Shown in pieces: positions 1 through 27,511 of a stretch of DNA of 64,000 bases. The stretch's first letter is position 1. Every line of letters begins with the position of its first letter. A program made the translations under genes and the position numbers. Origin of the DNA: Acidobacteriota bacterium. GTDB taxonomy: Bacteria > Acidobacteriota > Vicinamibacteria > Vicinamibacterales > UBA2999. Under the pieces are notes generated by a model that had not been told where the DNA came from, searched no databases, and worked only from the letters and a program-made list of their open reading frames with translations. The stretch is from NCBI GenBank assembly GCA_030697165.1, contig JAUYQQ010000010.1, positions 186,001 through 250,000 on the forward strand, written 5' to 3'.

Positions 1-5734
<5,734 letters not shown>

Positions 5735-5736
5735 GC

Positions 5737-8700
5737 TCACGGGCGGTTTCGTGGGGTGGGCGGGGTCTCGGCCAGTAACGCCTCGGCCTGCTCGTCGGTC
5801 ATGCGGTCCAGGCGATCGAGCAACTGCGCGACGGCGCCGTGATCGTCGCCGTCAACAGCCTGGTCGAGCCAGGCGGCCGTGAGGCCGGCGATCGTCTGAT
5901 TCTCGAACAAAGCGGTGAGCTCGAGATTGGCGCCGAGGTCTTGCCGCAGGCGCGCCAGGACTTGCGTGCCAAGCAGCGAGTGGCCACCCAGGTCGAAGAA
6001 GTTGTCGTGGATGCCGACTTGGCGGATGCCCAGGACCTCCTGCCAGATCTCGGCGACCGCCGATTCCTCGGCGTTGCGCGGGGCGGCGTATTCAGAGTCG
6101 AGGTTCGGACGATCGTGACGCTGCAGCGGGTCATGCGCCGAAGGCGCCATGTCGGGCTCGTGGGCGGCGATCGCAGCACCCGGCGATGAGGGCTCGGGCG
6201 AGAAGGCCGCGGCGTCAGGCTTGCGCGGCTCGATCCAGTAGCGTTGGCGCTGAAAGGGATACGTCGGCAGCGGCACCCGAAGGCGGCGCTCGTGCTCGTA
6301 GTACGCCGGCCAATCGATTGGCACACCGGACAGCCACAGTTCGGCCAGCGCCGCGAGCACGCTCTGTTGGGAGTCGCGCGCATCACTGGCGTGCGGAAGA
6401 CTGGTAAGGCACCGAACCCGCGGTTCGGCGCCGATCTGCTTCGCCAACCCGGTCAAGGTGCCCCCCGGGCCGACCTCGAGCAGTGTCGCGGCATGGTCAC
6501 GCAGCAGGCAGGCGAGTCCGTCGGCAAACCGGACGGTGTGCCGCAGTTGTCCAGCCCAGTACTCCGGCCGCACGGCGTCCTCCGCGCTCAGCCAGCCGCC
6601 GGTTCGATTCGAAATCACGGGCACGGTGGGAGTGCTCAGGCGGATTCGGCGTAGGGCGTCAACCAGGGGCGCCAGTACCGGCTCCATCATCGACGAATGA
6701 AAGGCATGCGACGTGTGGAGTCGATGGTGCGCCACGTGGCGTTCTGTCAGCAGCGCCTCGAACTGGGCGACCAGGTCGAGGGGACCCGAGACCACACACA
6801 GCGACGGTGCGTTCACGGCCGCAATTTCGAGCTCGGGCGCGAGTTGCGCCACCTCCGCTTCGGGCAACAGCACCGCGAGCATGGCGCCCTCGGGCATGCC
6901 CTGCATCAGCCGGCCACGCGTCGCGACCACCGTCAGCGCGTCCTTCAGCGTGAACACGCCTGCCAGGCAGGCGGCCACGTACTCGCCAATACTGTGCCCG
7001 ATCATCGCCGACGGCTGGACGCCCCAGCGCATCCACAGTTTCGCGAGTGCGTACTCGATCACGAAGATCGCCGGCTGCGCGATGGCGGTCTGCCGCAGTT
7101 CGGCAGCGGCGGTCTCGGTGGCGCCGGCATCAGGGAACAACAGTCGACGCAGGTCAAGACCGATTGCCGGCTGCAGCTGTTCCGCACAGGTATCAACGTC
7201 CGCGCGGAAACTCGGTTCGTGGTCGTAGAGGTCGCGCGCCATCCCCGGGTGCTGACTGCCCTGTCCAGGAAACATGAACGCCACGCCGGCGCCGCCGGCG
7301 CTGCCCAAACGAACCCGACGGGGATCGGCAAGTGCGGCAATGGCGTCCTCCCGTGAGCTGACCGGCACCACGGCCCGGCGGTTGAACGCCCGCCGTCCCA
7401 CCTGCAACGTGTAGGCGGCATCGGCCAGGTTCACATCGGGATGCGTGTCGAGATGACGCGCCAGGCCGGCGACCGCGTCCTGCAGCGCGGCCGGCGTCCT
7501 GGCCGACAGCATCAGCAACTGGTGGCGGCGTGAGCTCGAACCGACGGTGGGCTCCGGTGCCTCTTCAACAATGGCGTGCGCATTCGTGCCGCCGACGCCA
7601 AACGAACTGATCCCCGCGCGTCGCGGATGGCGGCTGTCGCGCGGCCAGTCGGTGAGCGCGCCGACAACGTAGAAGGGGCTGTCGTCGAGCTGCAGATCCG
7701 GGTTGGGCTTCTGAAAATGCAAGGTCGGTGCGAGTTGCCGGTGCTGCAACCCGAGCACCACCTTCAGCAGGCCGGCCAGTCCCGCCGCGGTATCGGCGTG
7801 ACCGATATTCGATTTGACGGAGCCCAGCCCGCATCGGGCCTGGCGTGGCGTGACGGACCGAAGCGCCTGCGTCAGGGCGGCGACTTCAATCGGGTCACCG
7901 AGCGGCGTCGCGGTTCCGTGCGCTTCGACGTAGGAGATCGTGTCTGGCGCCACACCGGCCATGGCCAGTGCTTCGGCAATGACCGCGGCCTGGCCGGCCA
8001 CGCTCGGCGCCGTGTAGCCCACCTTGTTGCGCCCATCGTTGTTCACCGCCGTGCCCTTGATCACGGCGCAGATGCGGTCGCCGGCGGCAATCGCCTCGTC
8101 CAGCCGCTTCAGCACGACCGCGGCGACGCCGCTGCCGTCGACCAGGCCGCTGGGGGTCGCGTCGAACGGGCGGCAATGGCCATCGGGTGAATAGGCCGCA
8201 CCGGTTTCGTAGACATGCCCGGCCTTCTGCGGAAAGTGGACCGTCACGGCGCCGACCAACGCCGTGTCGCACTGATGGGCGAGCAGGCTCTGACACGCAA
8301 AATGCAGCGAGACGAGCGACGACGAACAGGCGGTGCTGACGTTGACGCTCGCGCCGGTCAGGTTCATCGCATAGGCGATGCGCGTCGCGACGAAGTCCTT
8401 GTCGTTGCAGATCGACAGGTGAAAGCCACCCACGCTGAACGCCAGCCCGGGGTGGGAACAGATGTTGAACGGCAAGTACGTGTTGAGGCCCGTGCTCGTG
8501 AATGCGGCGATGCGGCCCTGCTCACGTTCCGAGTCGTACCCGGCATCTTCGAGCGCCTGCCAGGCACACTCCATCAGCAGCCGATGCTGTGGATCCATCA
8601 ACTCGGCTTCGCGCGGCGACAAACCGAAGAACGCGGCGTCGAACAGGTCCGCGCCCTCCAGAATGCCCTTGGCGGCCACGAAATCGGGGCGGCGGATCAT

Positions 8701-8880
8701 CTCGGGCGGGAAGCCCGAATCAAGCAACTCCGCTTCGCTGAAGCGGCCGATCGACTCCACGCCGTCGCGCAGGTTGCGCCAGAACGTCTCCAGGTCAGCA
8801 GCGCCGGGAAACCGCCCGGCCATGCCGATGATTGCGATCTCGTCGCTCGCTTCGTGTGGGATGTGGGTGTTCATATTCAA
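5737..8880 (-). CDS. Type I PKS single module KS-AT-ACP
   Basis: Fourth gene of the operon, 1047 aa; its ATG overlaps the stop of the previous gene by 4 nt. Domains: ketosynthase (residues about 12-440; active Cys in TACSSSL, HGTATPLGDP and NIGH histidines intact); acyltransferase (about 515-830; FPGQGSQ, GHSIGEY nucleophile, HAFHS motif typical of malonyl-CoA selection); post-AT linker LPTYPFQRQRYW; ACP (about 925-1000, DLGGHSLLG). There is no KR, DH or ER, so it should add one C2 unit and leave a beta-keto group. Sitting straight after an Asn-like NRPS module and before a Gly module, it fits formation of a pyrrolidone-type residue from Asn plus malonate (inference). The acidic C-terminal tail (EQAEALLAETPP) could be a docking segment for the downstream NRPS. 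Confidence 0.95.
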   Translation of the reverse strand: MNMNTHIPHEASDEIAIIGMAGRFPGAADLETFWRNLRDGVESIGRFSEAELLDSGFPPEMIRRPDFVAAKGILEGADLFDAAFFGLSPREAELMDPQHRLLMECAWQALEDAGYDSEREQGRIAAFTSTGLNTYLPFNICSHPGLAFSVGGFHLSICNDKDFVATRIAYAMNLTGASVNVSTACSSSLVSLHFACQSLLAHQCDTALVGAVTVHFPQKAGHVYETGAAYSPDGHCRPFDATPSGLVDGSGVAAVVLKRLDEAIAAGDRICAVIKGTAVNNDGRNKVGYTAPSVAGQAAVIAEALAMAGVAPDTISYVEAHGTATPLGDPIEVAALTQALRSVTPRQARCGLGSVKSNIGHADTAAGLAGLLKVVLGLQHRQLAPTLHFQKPNPDLQLDDSPFYVVGALTDWPRDSRHPRRAGISSFGVGGTNAHAIVEEAPEPTVGSSSRRHQLLMLSARTPAALQDAVAGLARHLDTHPDVNLADAAYTLQVGRRAFNRRAVVPVSSREDAIAALADPRRVRLGSAGGAGVAFMFPGQGSQHPGMARDLYDHEPSFRADVDTCAEQLQPAIGLDLRRLLFPDAGATETAAAELRQTAIAQPAIFVIEYALAKLWMRWGVQPSAMIGHSIGEYVAACLAGVFTLKDALTVVATRGRLMQGMPEGAMLAVLLPEAEVAQLAPELEIAAVNAPSLCVVSGPLDLVAQFEALLTERHVAHHRLHTSHAFHSSMMEPVLAPLVDALRRIRLSTPTVPVISNRTGGWLSAEDAVRPEYWAGQLRHTVRFADGLACLLRDHAATLLEVGPGGTLTGLAKQIGAEPRVRCLTSLPHASDARDSQQSVLAALAELWLSGVPIDWPAYYEHERRLRVPLPTYPFQRQRYWIEPRKPDAAAFSPEPSSPGAAIAAHEPDMAPSAHDPLQRHDRPNLDSEYAAPRNAEESAVAEIWQEVLGIRQVGIHDNFFDLGGHSLLGTQVLARLRQDLGANLELTALFENQTIAGLTAAWLDQAVDGDDHGAVAQLLDRLDRMTDEQAEALLAETPPTPRNRP

Positions 8881-11800
8881 CTTGGTTGTGGAACCACGCG
8901 ATTGCGCTGGCTCGCGCGCTTCCGGATCGAGGCCCGCTGCCGCGCCGCGCGCTGATCGACGTCGCTGCGCACCTCGGGCACCGCCGCTTCGTCACCGAGA
9001 AAGGCCGCCAGCGCGCGAATGGTTGGATACCTGAACAGATCGATGACCTGGCACTTGCCGTTGGCGATCGTGGCCATCTGCCGGTACGCCTCGACCGCCA
9101 GCAGCGAACTGCCGCCAAGATCGAAGAAGTTGTCTCGGGCGCCGACCTCGTTCAGGTTGAGCACCGTTCGCCAGATCCCGGCCAGGGCGCGTTCCATCTC
9201 GCCCTGCGGCGCCGCGAACTCGGCAGCTTGCTCCGGACGTTCGCGGTCCGGCGCCGGGAGCGCCCCGCGATCCACCTTGCCGTTCGCCGTCAACGGCATC
9301 GACGCCAGCCTCACGAAGGCCGACGGCACCATGTATTCGGGCAGTAGCTGCTTCAGCTCATCGCGCAGCGTGACGATCGACACGGTCTCGTTCGCGGCGG
9401 CGCACACATAGGCGACGATTCGGGGGTTGCCCGGCTCGTCTTCCCGCAGCATCACGGCGGCCTCGAGGACGCCGGGCCGCTGCGCAATCACCGCTTCAAT
9501 TTCCGCGAGCTCGATGCGGAAGCCCCGCAACTTGACTTGCCCGTCGGCCCGGCCCAGGTACTCGAGCGTCCCGTCTGCCCGATAGCGCGCCCGGTCGCCA
9601 GTCCGATAGAGCCGATCGCCAGGCTGGCCGGCTCCACCACGTCCGGCGAATGGATCGGGAATGAACGAGGCCGCGGTCAGGTCGGGCCGCCCCAGGTAGC
9701 CGCGCGCGACGCCGCGGCCGCCAATGCAGAGCTCGCCCACCACGCCCGCGGGTACGAGCTCGAGATGATCGTCAAGGACGTGCAGCCGCGCGCCGCTGAT
9801 GGGCCGGCCAATCGGCACCGACTCGCCCGGCGGGCCGCTGAACTCGTAGGTGCAGCAGCCGACCACCGCTTCGGTCGGGCCGTATTCATTGATGATGCGG
9901 AGCTGATCGTGCTGTGTCCAGGCCGCGAGCGCCGGCGGCGAGATGGCCTCGCCGCCGAGCACCAGGCGCCGCGTCGCCCCGGCGGCCGGTCCGTCGGCTA
10001 ACAAGCGATTGAGCACTTCGAGATGCGCGGGGGTGATCTTGACAAACTGATAGTCGGCATCGCCGCCGAGCACCTCGGCCAGCGTTGCCAACTCGTCGCC
10101 TTCCGGCCACAGTTCCGCGAATCCGCCGGCCACGAGCGGTACGAACAAGCTCGTAATCGTGGCGTCGAAACCCACCGACCCAAGAACCGGCGCGCCGCCA
10201 TCGGCGCTCGACAAATAGGACCGCGCCGCCCACTGCAGGTAATTCGTCAGGCCGCCATGCGGCACCACGACACCCTTCGGCCGGCCGGTCGATCCAGACG
10301 TGTAGATCACGTAGGCCGGGTGGTCGAGGCTGACGGTCACCGCCGGGGTCTCGATCGATTCGGCGTCCAGCGTGGCGCGGTCGCGGTCGAGACAGCACAC
10401 TGCCGACGTGGGTGATCCCGCCAGCAGTTCCTGCTGCGTCAGCAGCATCGCAATCTGGGCATCATCCTGGATCTGCTGGCGGCGCGCGGCGGGATACTCC
10501 GGGTCGATCGGGACGTATGCGGCGCCGGCCTTCATGGTGCCAAGCAGTGCGACAAGTAAATCAGCCGAGCGCCGCAGATGGACGCCGACGCGCTGTTCCG
10601 GTCCGATGCCCGACCGTCGCAGGAAGTGCGCCAGCTGGTTCGCGCGCTCGTTCAGTTGCCGGTACGAAAGGCGTTCACCACCAGGACGTCGCTCGGAAAC
10701 GGCCACGGCGTCGGGCCGCGTGGCTGCCTGCGCCTCGAACAGCTGATGGCAGCAGTGCTCGACCGATTGCGCAGGGCTGTCGTTCCAGATCGAGAGGTGC
10801 TGCAGCCGCGACGCTTCGTCCAGCAGCGGCAAGGCGTGGACGTCGGCATCGGGATCGGCCACCACGCTCTCGAGCAGGGTCCGATACTGCGCCAACAGGC
10901 GGTCGATCGTGGCGGCGTCGAACAGGTCGGTGTTGTAGTCGCACTCGAGCACGGCGCCGTGATCGAAGACGTTGGCCGTCAGCGTCAGGTCCATGCGCGC
11001 GAAGGAGACCTGTCGCTGGTACGGGGCCAGTGTCAGGCCGCCGTCAATCGCCCGATACGACGGCCGCTCGAGATTGAACACGGTCGAAACAAGCGGGGTA
11101 CGGCTGATGTCGCGCTTGACGGCGAGCTTGTTCAGCAGCCGCGCGAACGGATAATCCTGGTGCTGAAAGGCATCGAGCAGCGTGCCGCGCAGGCGGCGCA
11201 GGTGGCCGGAGAATGACAACCGGCTGGACCCCGTGGCGGGAATAGTGCTGACGATCGGCAGCAGATGGGCGCAGTAGCCGACGACGGCTTCGCCTCGGTC
11301 GAGGCCGCGGCCGCTGCTCGGACAGCCCACCACCATGGCGTCCTGGCCGCTCACCCGGTGCAGCAGCACCTGGAACACTGCCAGCAGCAACATGAAGACC
11401 GTTGACCCCTGCGCGCCGGCACACCTGGCCGCGCGGCTGACGAGCGCCTCGTCAATTGCGAGGTGCCGCACGGCGCCGCGGAACGTCTTGACGGCCGGCC
11501 GCGGGCGATCGGTCGGCAGGTCGGCCGGCGGCGGCAGCGGCGTCATCTGCCCCACCCAAAAGGCCTCATGCGCCCGCATGGCGGCCGTCGATTCCTGTTC
11601 CTGGTGCCACCGGACGAAGTCGCGATACTGCGGCGGCGGTGCCAACGCCGGCGCGGTGCCGCGCCGCAATGCCGAATAGCTGTCGTTGAGCTCGTTGATC
11701 ACATTCACCATCGACGCGCCGTCGGTGAGCAGGTGATGCGAACCGAGCACCAGGACGTGCCGGCGCCGAGCGGTCTTGATCACGGTCACCGTAAACACCG

Positions 11801-14800
11801 GGCCGTTCACCAGGTCGATCCGGGTCGCATTCGCCTGCTGCAGATGCGCCCGCACCTCGCGGTCAGGGTCACTGGCGGTCGAGAAGTCGAGTTCGCGGGG
11901 AGTCACCGGGGCCGGCGGATGAACGATCAGGCGGTCGGCATCGGGATCGACCGTGGTGCGCAGCGACTCGTGTCGAGCGACGACCATCGTGATGGCGCTG
12001 GCGAAAGCCTCGCGATCGATCTCGCCTTCGATCGCCAGCACCGCCGGATCGTTGTAGGCGTTCGCGCCATCGTCCGAGATCCGAGCCAGCAGCCACAGCT
12101 GCCGCTGCGCCTCACTCATCGGGAATGACCGCGGCCCGGCGACGCCGACCGGACCCAACCAGCGCTTTCGCAGGTCGTTCAGAGACGACAACCCGCGCAG
12201 CGCCAGCTCGGTCGGCACGCCGAAGTCGACGAAGCAGGCGACCTCGTCAGCACCCGCCGCGATCAGTTTCTCGACGATCGGCTGGCAGGTTTCGGGCGAA
12301 CCGATCAGGGCGCTGTGCGCGACGTAGTTGTCGAACGCGGTCTGCACGATGAACTCGCGATCGGCGGCCGACAACGCGTCGAGATCGATCGCCAGGCCCT
12401 GGCTCTTGACGAGCTGCTTGAACAGGGTCATCGACGACAGCAGGTAGTCGCACAGCGGCCGGCGCGCCTCGCTGATCGCCTGCGCCGAATCATCGCGGAC
12501 ATAGGTATGCAGGAGCACGGTGACGTTGCCCGCCTCCGGATCGTGTCCGTGTGCGGCCAGCGTCTCGCGGTAGAGCGCCACGTTGGCCGCGAGTTCGTCC
12601 AACGTCTGCCCCATCAGGTTGGTCAGCACGCCCACGCCCAGCTCCCCGGCTTTCCGGTACGTCTCGGGGTTATTGACAATCGTCAGCCAGCACGGGAGCT
12701 CGGCCTGGCTCGGCAGTGGGTGCAATGTGGTGGCGATATCCTGGCCGGCGCCGTTGCGATACGAGACGGCTTCGCCCCGCCAGATCCGGCGCACGGTTTC
12801 CATGGTGTCGAACGTGATCTCGCGCTGCCGGCCGAAGTTCTGCGGCGCGAACACGAAGTCGTTCGGGTGCCAGCCGGATGCGAACGCGACGCCGACGCGG
12901 CCGCCGGCCAGGTTGTCGACCAGCGACCACTCCTCGGCGATGCGCATCGGATGATGCAGTGGCGCCACGACACTTCCCGCGCGAAGGTGCACGCGCCTGG
13001 TTTCCCGGGCCAGGGCGGCAGCGAGCACCGAGGGGTTGGGCGACAGGCCGCCGAACTCGTGGAAGTGCCGCTCTGGAATCCAGATCGCCGCGAAGCCTTC
13101 GGCATCGGCGAAGCGCGCGCCTTCAATCAGCAGGTCGTACTTGTCGGGCGAGTAGGCCGGCTCGTAGCTGCCGAAGTACGACAGGCTGAAGCTGAGCGTT
13201 TGCTCGCGCTTGCGCGCCGACGCCGCACCGCGAGCCGGCGAGCCGGTCTTTTCGCGTTGACCGAGCTTCGACTTGCCGCGGTCCCAGAACCCGGTCGCAA
13301 GGGCCTTCCCGGACGGATCCGAGGTGCCAGGTGAGGGGGAAAGGGCGGCGTCACCGGCGTTCCCGGCGGCCGGCAGGAAGCCCGCCGCCCGCAGGTCCGC
13401 GATGCTGTCCTTGACGGCGCGGATCACCCGATCGAGTTGCTCATCGGTGTGCGCGGTCGACAGGAAGCAGTTGCGCCATTCCCAGATGTAGACGCCCTTC
13501 TCGAGCATGTAATAGAAGAACAACTCGAGGTTGCCGGAGAACTCGAAGCGGAAGATCGAAGCGAAGTGCGAGACGCGAATCGGTACGCCCGCGTCGACAA
13601 AGAAAGCGTTGAGCGTCTCGGCAAAGGCGGTGGTGCGCTGGCTCAGCCGGGCCTGCAGTGCCGGCCCTTCGGCCTTGAGGTGGCGAAGAACGGCAAGCGC
13701 CGCCGCCATCGCCAGCGGATGCTGGCAGAAGGTGCCGCCAAAGTAGGTCCGCGCCGCGCCCGGGTACGAGTGGTCGCCGTAACGCCAGGTACCGCCGTCA
13801 ATTCCGTCGAGGAACCTGGGGATGCCGGCCACCGCGCCGATCGGCATGCCGCCGCCGATGATCTTGCCGTAAGTCGCGATGTCGGCCTCAATGCCGAACA
13901 GGCCCTGGCAGCCGGCCGGATGGGCCCGGAAGCCGGTGATCATCTCGTCGAAGATCAAGGCCGTGCCCGACGCCGCGGTGATCGCCCGCAACTCGCGGAG
14001 GAACTCGACTGGTTGAAAGTCCGGCCGGCGACTCTGCACCGGCTCGACCAGGACCGCCGCCAGTTCGTGGGCCCGGCTGCGAATGATTGCCAGCGACTCC
14101 GGCGTGCCGTACTCGAGGACGATCACGTCGCGCGCGACGTTGGCGGGAATGCCGGGCGCCACCGGCTCTGATGCCAGCGGCGTGTCGCCGACCGCCCGCT
14201 GCGCCAGCGTGCCATCGGAGTGGCCGTGATACGCGCCTTCAAAGATGACCACGGTCGACCGGCCCGTGGCGGCCCGCGCCAGACGCAACGCGGTCATCAC
14301 CGCTTCGGTGCCGGAGTTGGTGAACACGACGCGCGCCTTCCCTGTCACCTCGCAGAACAGGCGCGTGAGTTCATCCATCAGGTCAGAGCGCATGCCCAGC
14401 TGAATGCCACGCTGAAGTTCAGCGGCAATCGCCTGCACCACGAAATCGGGACGACTCCCGAACAACAACGACCCAAACCCCATCGTCAGGTCGATGTAGT
14501 GATTGCCATCGACGTCCTCGAGCGAGGAACCGAGCGCCGCCGCGCCGGTAATCGGGTAGAGGATCTCCTTGGTCGAAAAACGAAACCCGACAGTCGCGCG
14601 GCTGTCTGCCAGGCGATCGCGACACGCCTCGGCCAGCGCCTTCGATCGCTGCGTCCGCGCGGTGAACCGCTGGATGAACTCGTCCAGGCTGCGCTGTTGC
14701 CGCTCGGTCAATCCGCTCGGCTTGGCGGTGACCGGATGCTTGAGATCGTTGAGCGGAGATGACCGCGCCGGTGACACAGGCAACGGACTCGCCGACGGCG

Positions 14801-17224
14801 GGGTCGACGCCGCCGGCGAAGGCAGACTCATCGCCAGCGTCGGGTGAGCCGGCACCTGGGCACGCGCCAGCAGTTCCAGTTGGCGCGCCATCAGCTCCAT
14901 CTGCGCCTGGACGACGCGCATGACCTCCCCACTCGACGCGTCGGTCAACGTCGGCATGGCGGGCAGGACCGCCGCGGCAGGGGCCGCGATGGCGACGGCC
15001 ACCGGGGCCACGGGCGCCGGGGACGGCGCCGGCAGCGGCACCCGCTCGGCGACGTAATCGGCCAACGCTGCCACGGAGCTAATCTCCTCGAAGAACTGGC
15101 GAATCTCGACCTTGACCCCAAAACGCTCGTCGATGCGACGGGCGGCAAACACCAGGACCAACGAGTCGGCGCCCATTTCGAGAAACGGCACGTCGCGCGG
15201 CACGTCGGCGGGCTGTTCACGCAAAACTTCAGCGACCAGCGCAATCAGATCGGTCCGCACCGCGTCGCGATGGCGTTGCAGCGCGTCGGCAGGTGCGGCG
15301 ATCGGTGGGGTCGGCGTCAGCGGCATGATCTCTTCTCTTTCCGCGATCCAAAAGCGTTTGCGTTGAAACGGATAAGTCGGCAGGTGCACCCGGGCGTGTG
15401 GGATCGAGCCGTCGAGAGCGCTCCAGTCGACGTCGACACCATGGACGTACGCGTCGGCCAGGCTTTGCAGCCACGCCGACCACTCGGCCGGGGTGGCGTC
15501 GGGCGAGAGCGCGGCCGGGCCCGGCCACGGTGGCTGATGGCCGCGCGCCGGTTCGCCGCCCAGAAACAGCCCAGGAGCCGGCTCGCCACCGTGAATACCG
15601 GCGAGTCCGGCGCGGAACTGGTCGACCGACGAGGCACAGATCGCCGCCCGATGCTTGAAATGGCTGCGTCCGCGATTCGCGCTACTGCAGATCGCACCCA
15701 GTTCATCGTCGTGCCGGCCGGCCAGGAATGCGTCGTAGGCGGCAGCCAGCTCGGCCAGCGCGATCGGCGATTTGGCCGAGAGGGCCAACACGTGGAGCGG
15801 CCGGTCGCGCTCCGGCCGCACCATGACGATGGCCGGCGCATCTTCAAGGACCAGGTGTGCATTCGAGCCACTGACGCCGAACGCACTGAGCGCCGCCAGC
15901 CGGCGCCGGTCGCCGCCCGGCCACGCCACCGATTCCGAGACCGGCGTGAGATTCAGTCCGTCCCAATCGATTTTGGGATTGGGCTGGTGCACGTGCAGCG
16001 TCTGTGGAATCCGGCCGTGACCCATCGCCAGCACCAGCTTGATGAGTCCGATCACGCCGGCCGCCGACTCCAGGTGGCCGATGTTCGATTTGACCGAACC
16101 GATCAAGAGCGGCCGATCGCGCCCGCCGGCGCGGCCCAAAACGGCCCCGAGCGCGCCGGCCTCGATCGGATCGCCGAGCGCCGTGCCGGTGCCGTGCGAC
16201 TCGACGTAGTCGATCGCCGCGGGTGCCACGCCGGCCGCGTCCAGGGTCCGCCGGATCAACGCCTGCTGAGCGACACCGTTCGGCACGGTGAAACCGCTGC
16301 TGGCACCATCCTGATTGACGGCGGTCCCGCGGATCAGGGCGAGAATGCGATCGCCGTCCCTCGCGGCATCAGAAAGCCGCTTGAGCACGACCATCCCGCA
16401 GCCTTCGCCGCGCACGTAGCCGTCGGCCGAGGCGTCGAAGGTCTTGCAACGGCCGTCCGCGGCGACCATTTGAGCGGCGGCCAGGGTGACATGCGGCCAG
16501 GTCGCGAGCATCAGGTTCACGCCGCCGGCCAGCGCCGTGTCACATTCACGATTTCTGAGCGCCGAACACGCGAGATGAATGGCGGTCAGGGACGACGAAC
16601 AGGCCGTGTCGACGGCCATGCACGGTCCCTGCAGGCCAAGCACGTATGAGAGCCGCCCGGCACACGCATTCAGCGCCGCGCCTGAACTGAAATACGGATC
16701 GTTGGGCAGGCGGTTCTGCTCCAGCTGCAGGCAGGCGTAGTCGGCGGACGTGACGCCGACGAAGACACCGGTCGGGGTGGCTTTGAGCGACGACGGCGCG
16801 ATGCCCGCATGCTCGAGCGCGTGCCACGCAACCTCGAGCAGCACGCGCTGCTGCGGATCGATGGACGCGGCTTCACGCGATGAGATGCCGAAGAACGACG
16901 CGTCGAACAGGTCGACATGCTCGATGAAGCCGCCGAAGCGGCTGTAGACCTTGCCGGGGGTGCCGGGTCGCGGGTCGTAAAGCGCGTCCACATCCCACCG
17001 GCTGCGCGGCACTTCGGTGATGGCATCGCGGCCCTGCGACAGCAGTTCCCAAAACGCCACGGGACCGTCGGCGCCAGGCACGCGACAGCCGAGGCCGACG
17101 ATCGCAATCGGCTCGGACCGGTCGGCGTGCGCCGCGTCCAGTTCCTTGCGCAGCGTCCGGATGGTAAGCAACGCCTTCTGCAGCGGCGTCAACTCACCGG
17201 CGTTGGGGTTCGCGGGTTTGTCGG

Positions 17225-17228
<4 letters not shown>
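8877..17228 (-). CDS. Hybrid PKS/NRPS: KS-(no AT)-ACP-aminotransferase-LLM-C-A(Asn)-PCP
   Basis: Third gene of the operon, 2783 aa. Domains by residue: KS (38-460; TACSSSL near 210, ESHGTGTALGDP, NIGH); no AT, only a short linker ending in LPTYPFQRKRFW near 617; ACP (about 640-720, MGADSLVL); class-III PLP aminotransferase (about 836-1280, Lys in ATYGKIIGGGMP near 1121) as used for beta-amination in iturin- and microcystin-type systems; flavin-dependent luciferase-like monooxygenase (about 1347-1690, LSYFGSYEP); C (about 1704-2130, HHLLTDG); A (about 2160-2655, TSGSTGRPKG); PCP (LGGSSLLAVE near 2707). The A code reads D-A-T-K-V-G-E-V-G-K, close to Asn codes. In microginin and puwainaphycin pathways an aminotransferase and an oxygenase together make 3-amino-2-hydroxy acyl chains; the same is inferred here. 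The missing AT must be supplied in trans. Confidence 0.95.

Positions 17229-27507
<10,279 letters not shown>

Positions 27508-27511
<4 letters not shown>

Noticed and set aside
14844-16649. 601-codon plus-strand frame
   Set aside because: Shadow of the KS/ACP/linker region of gene C; no recognisable motifs.
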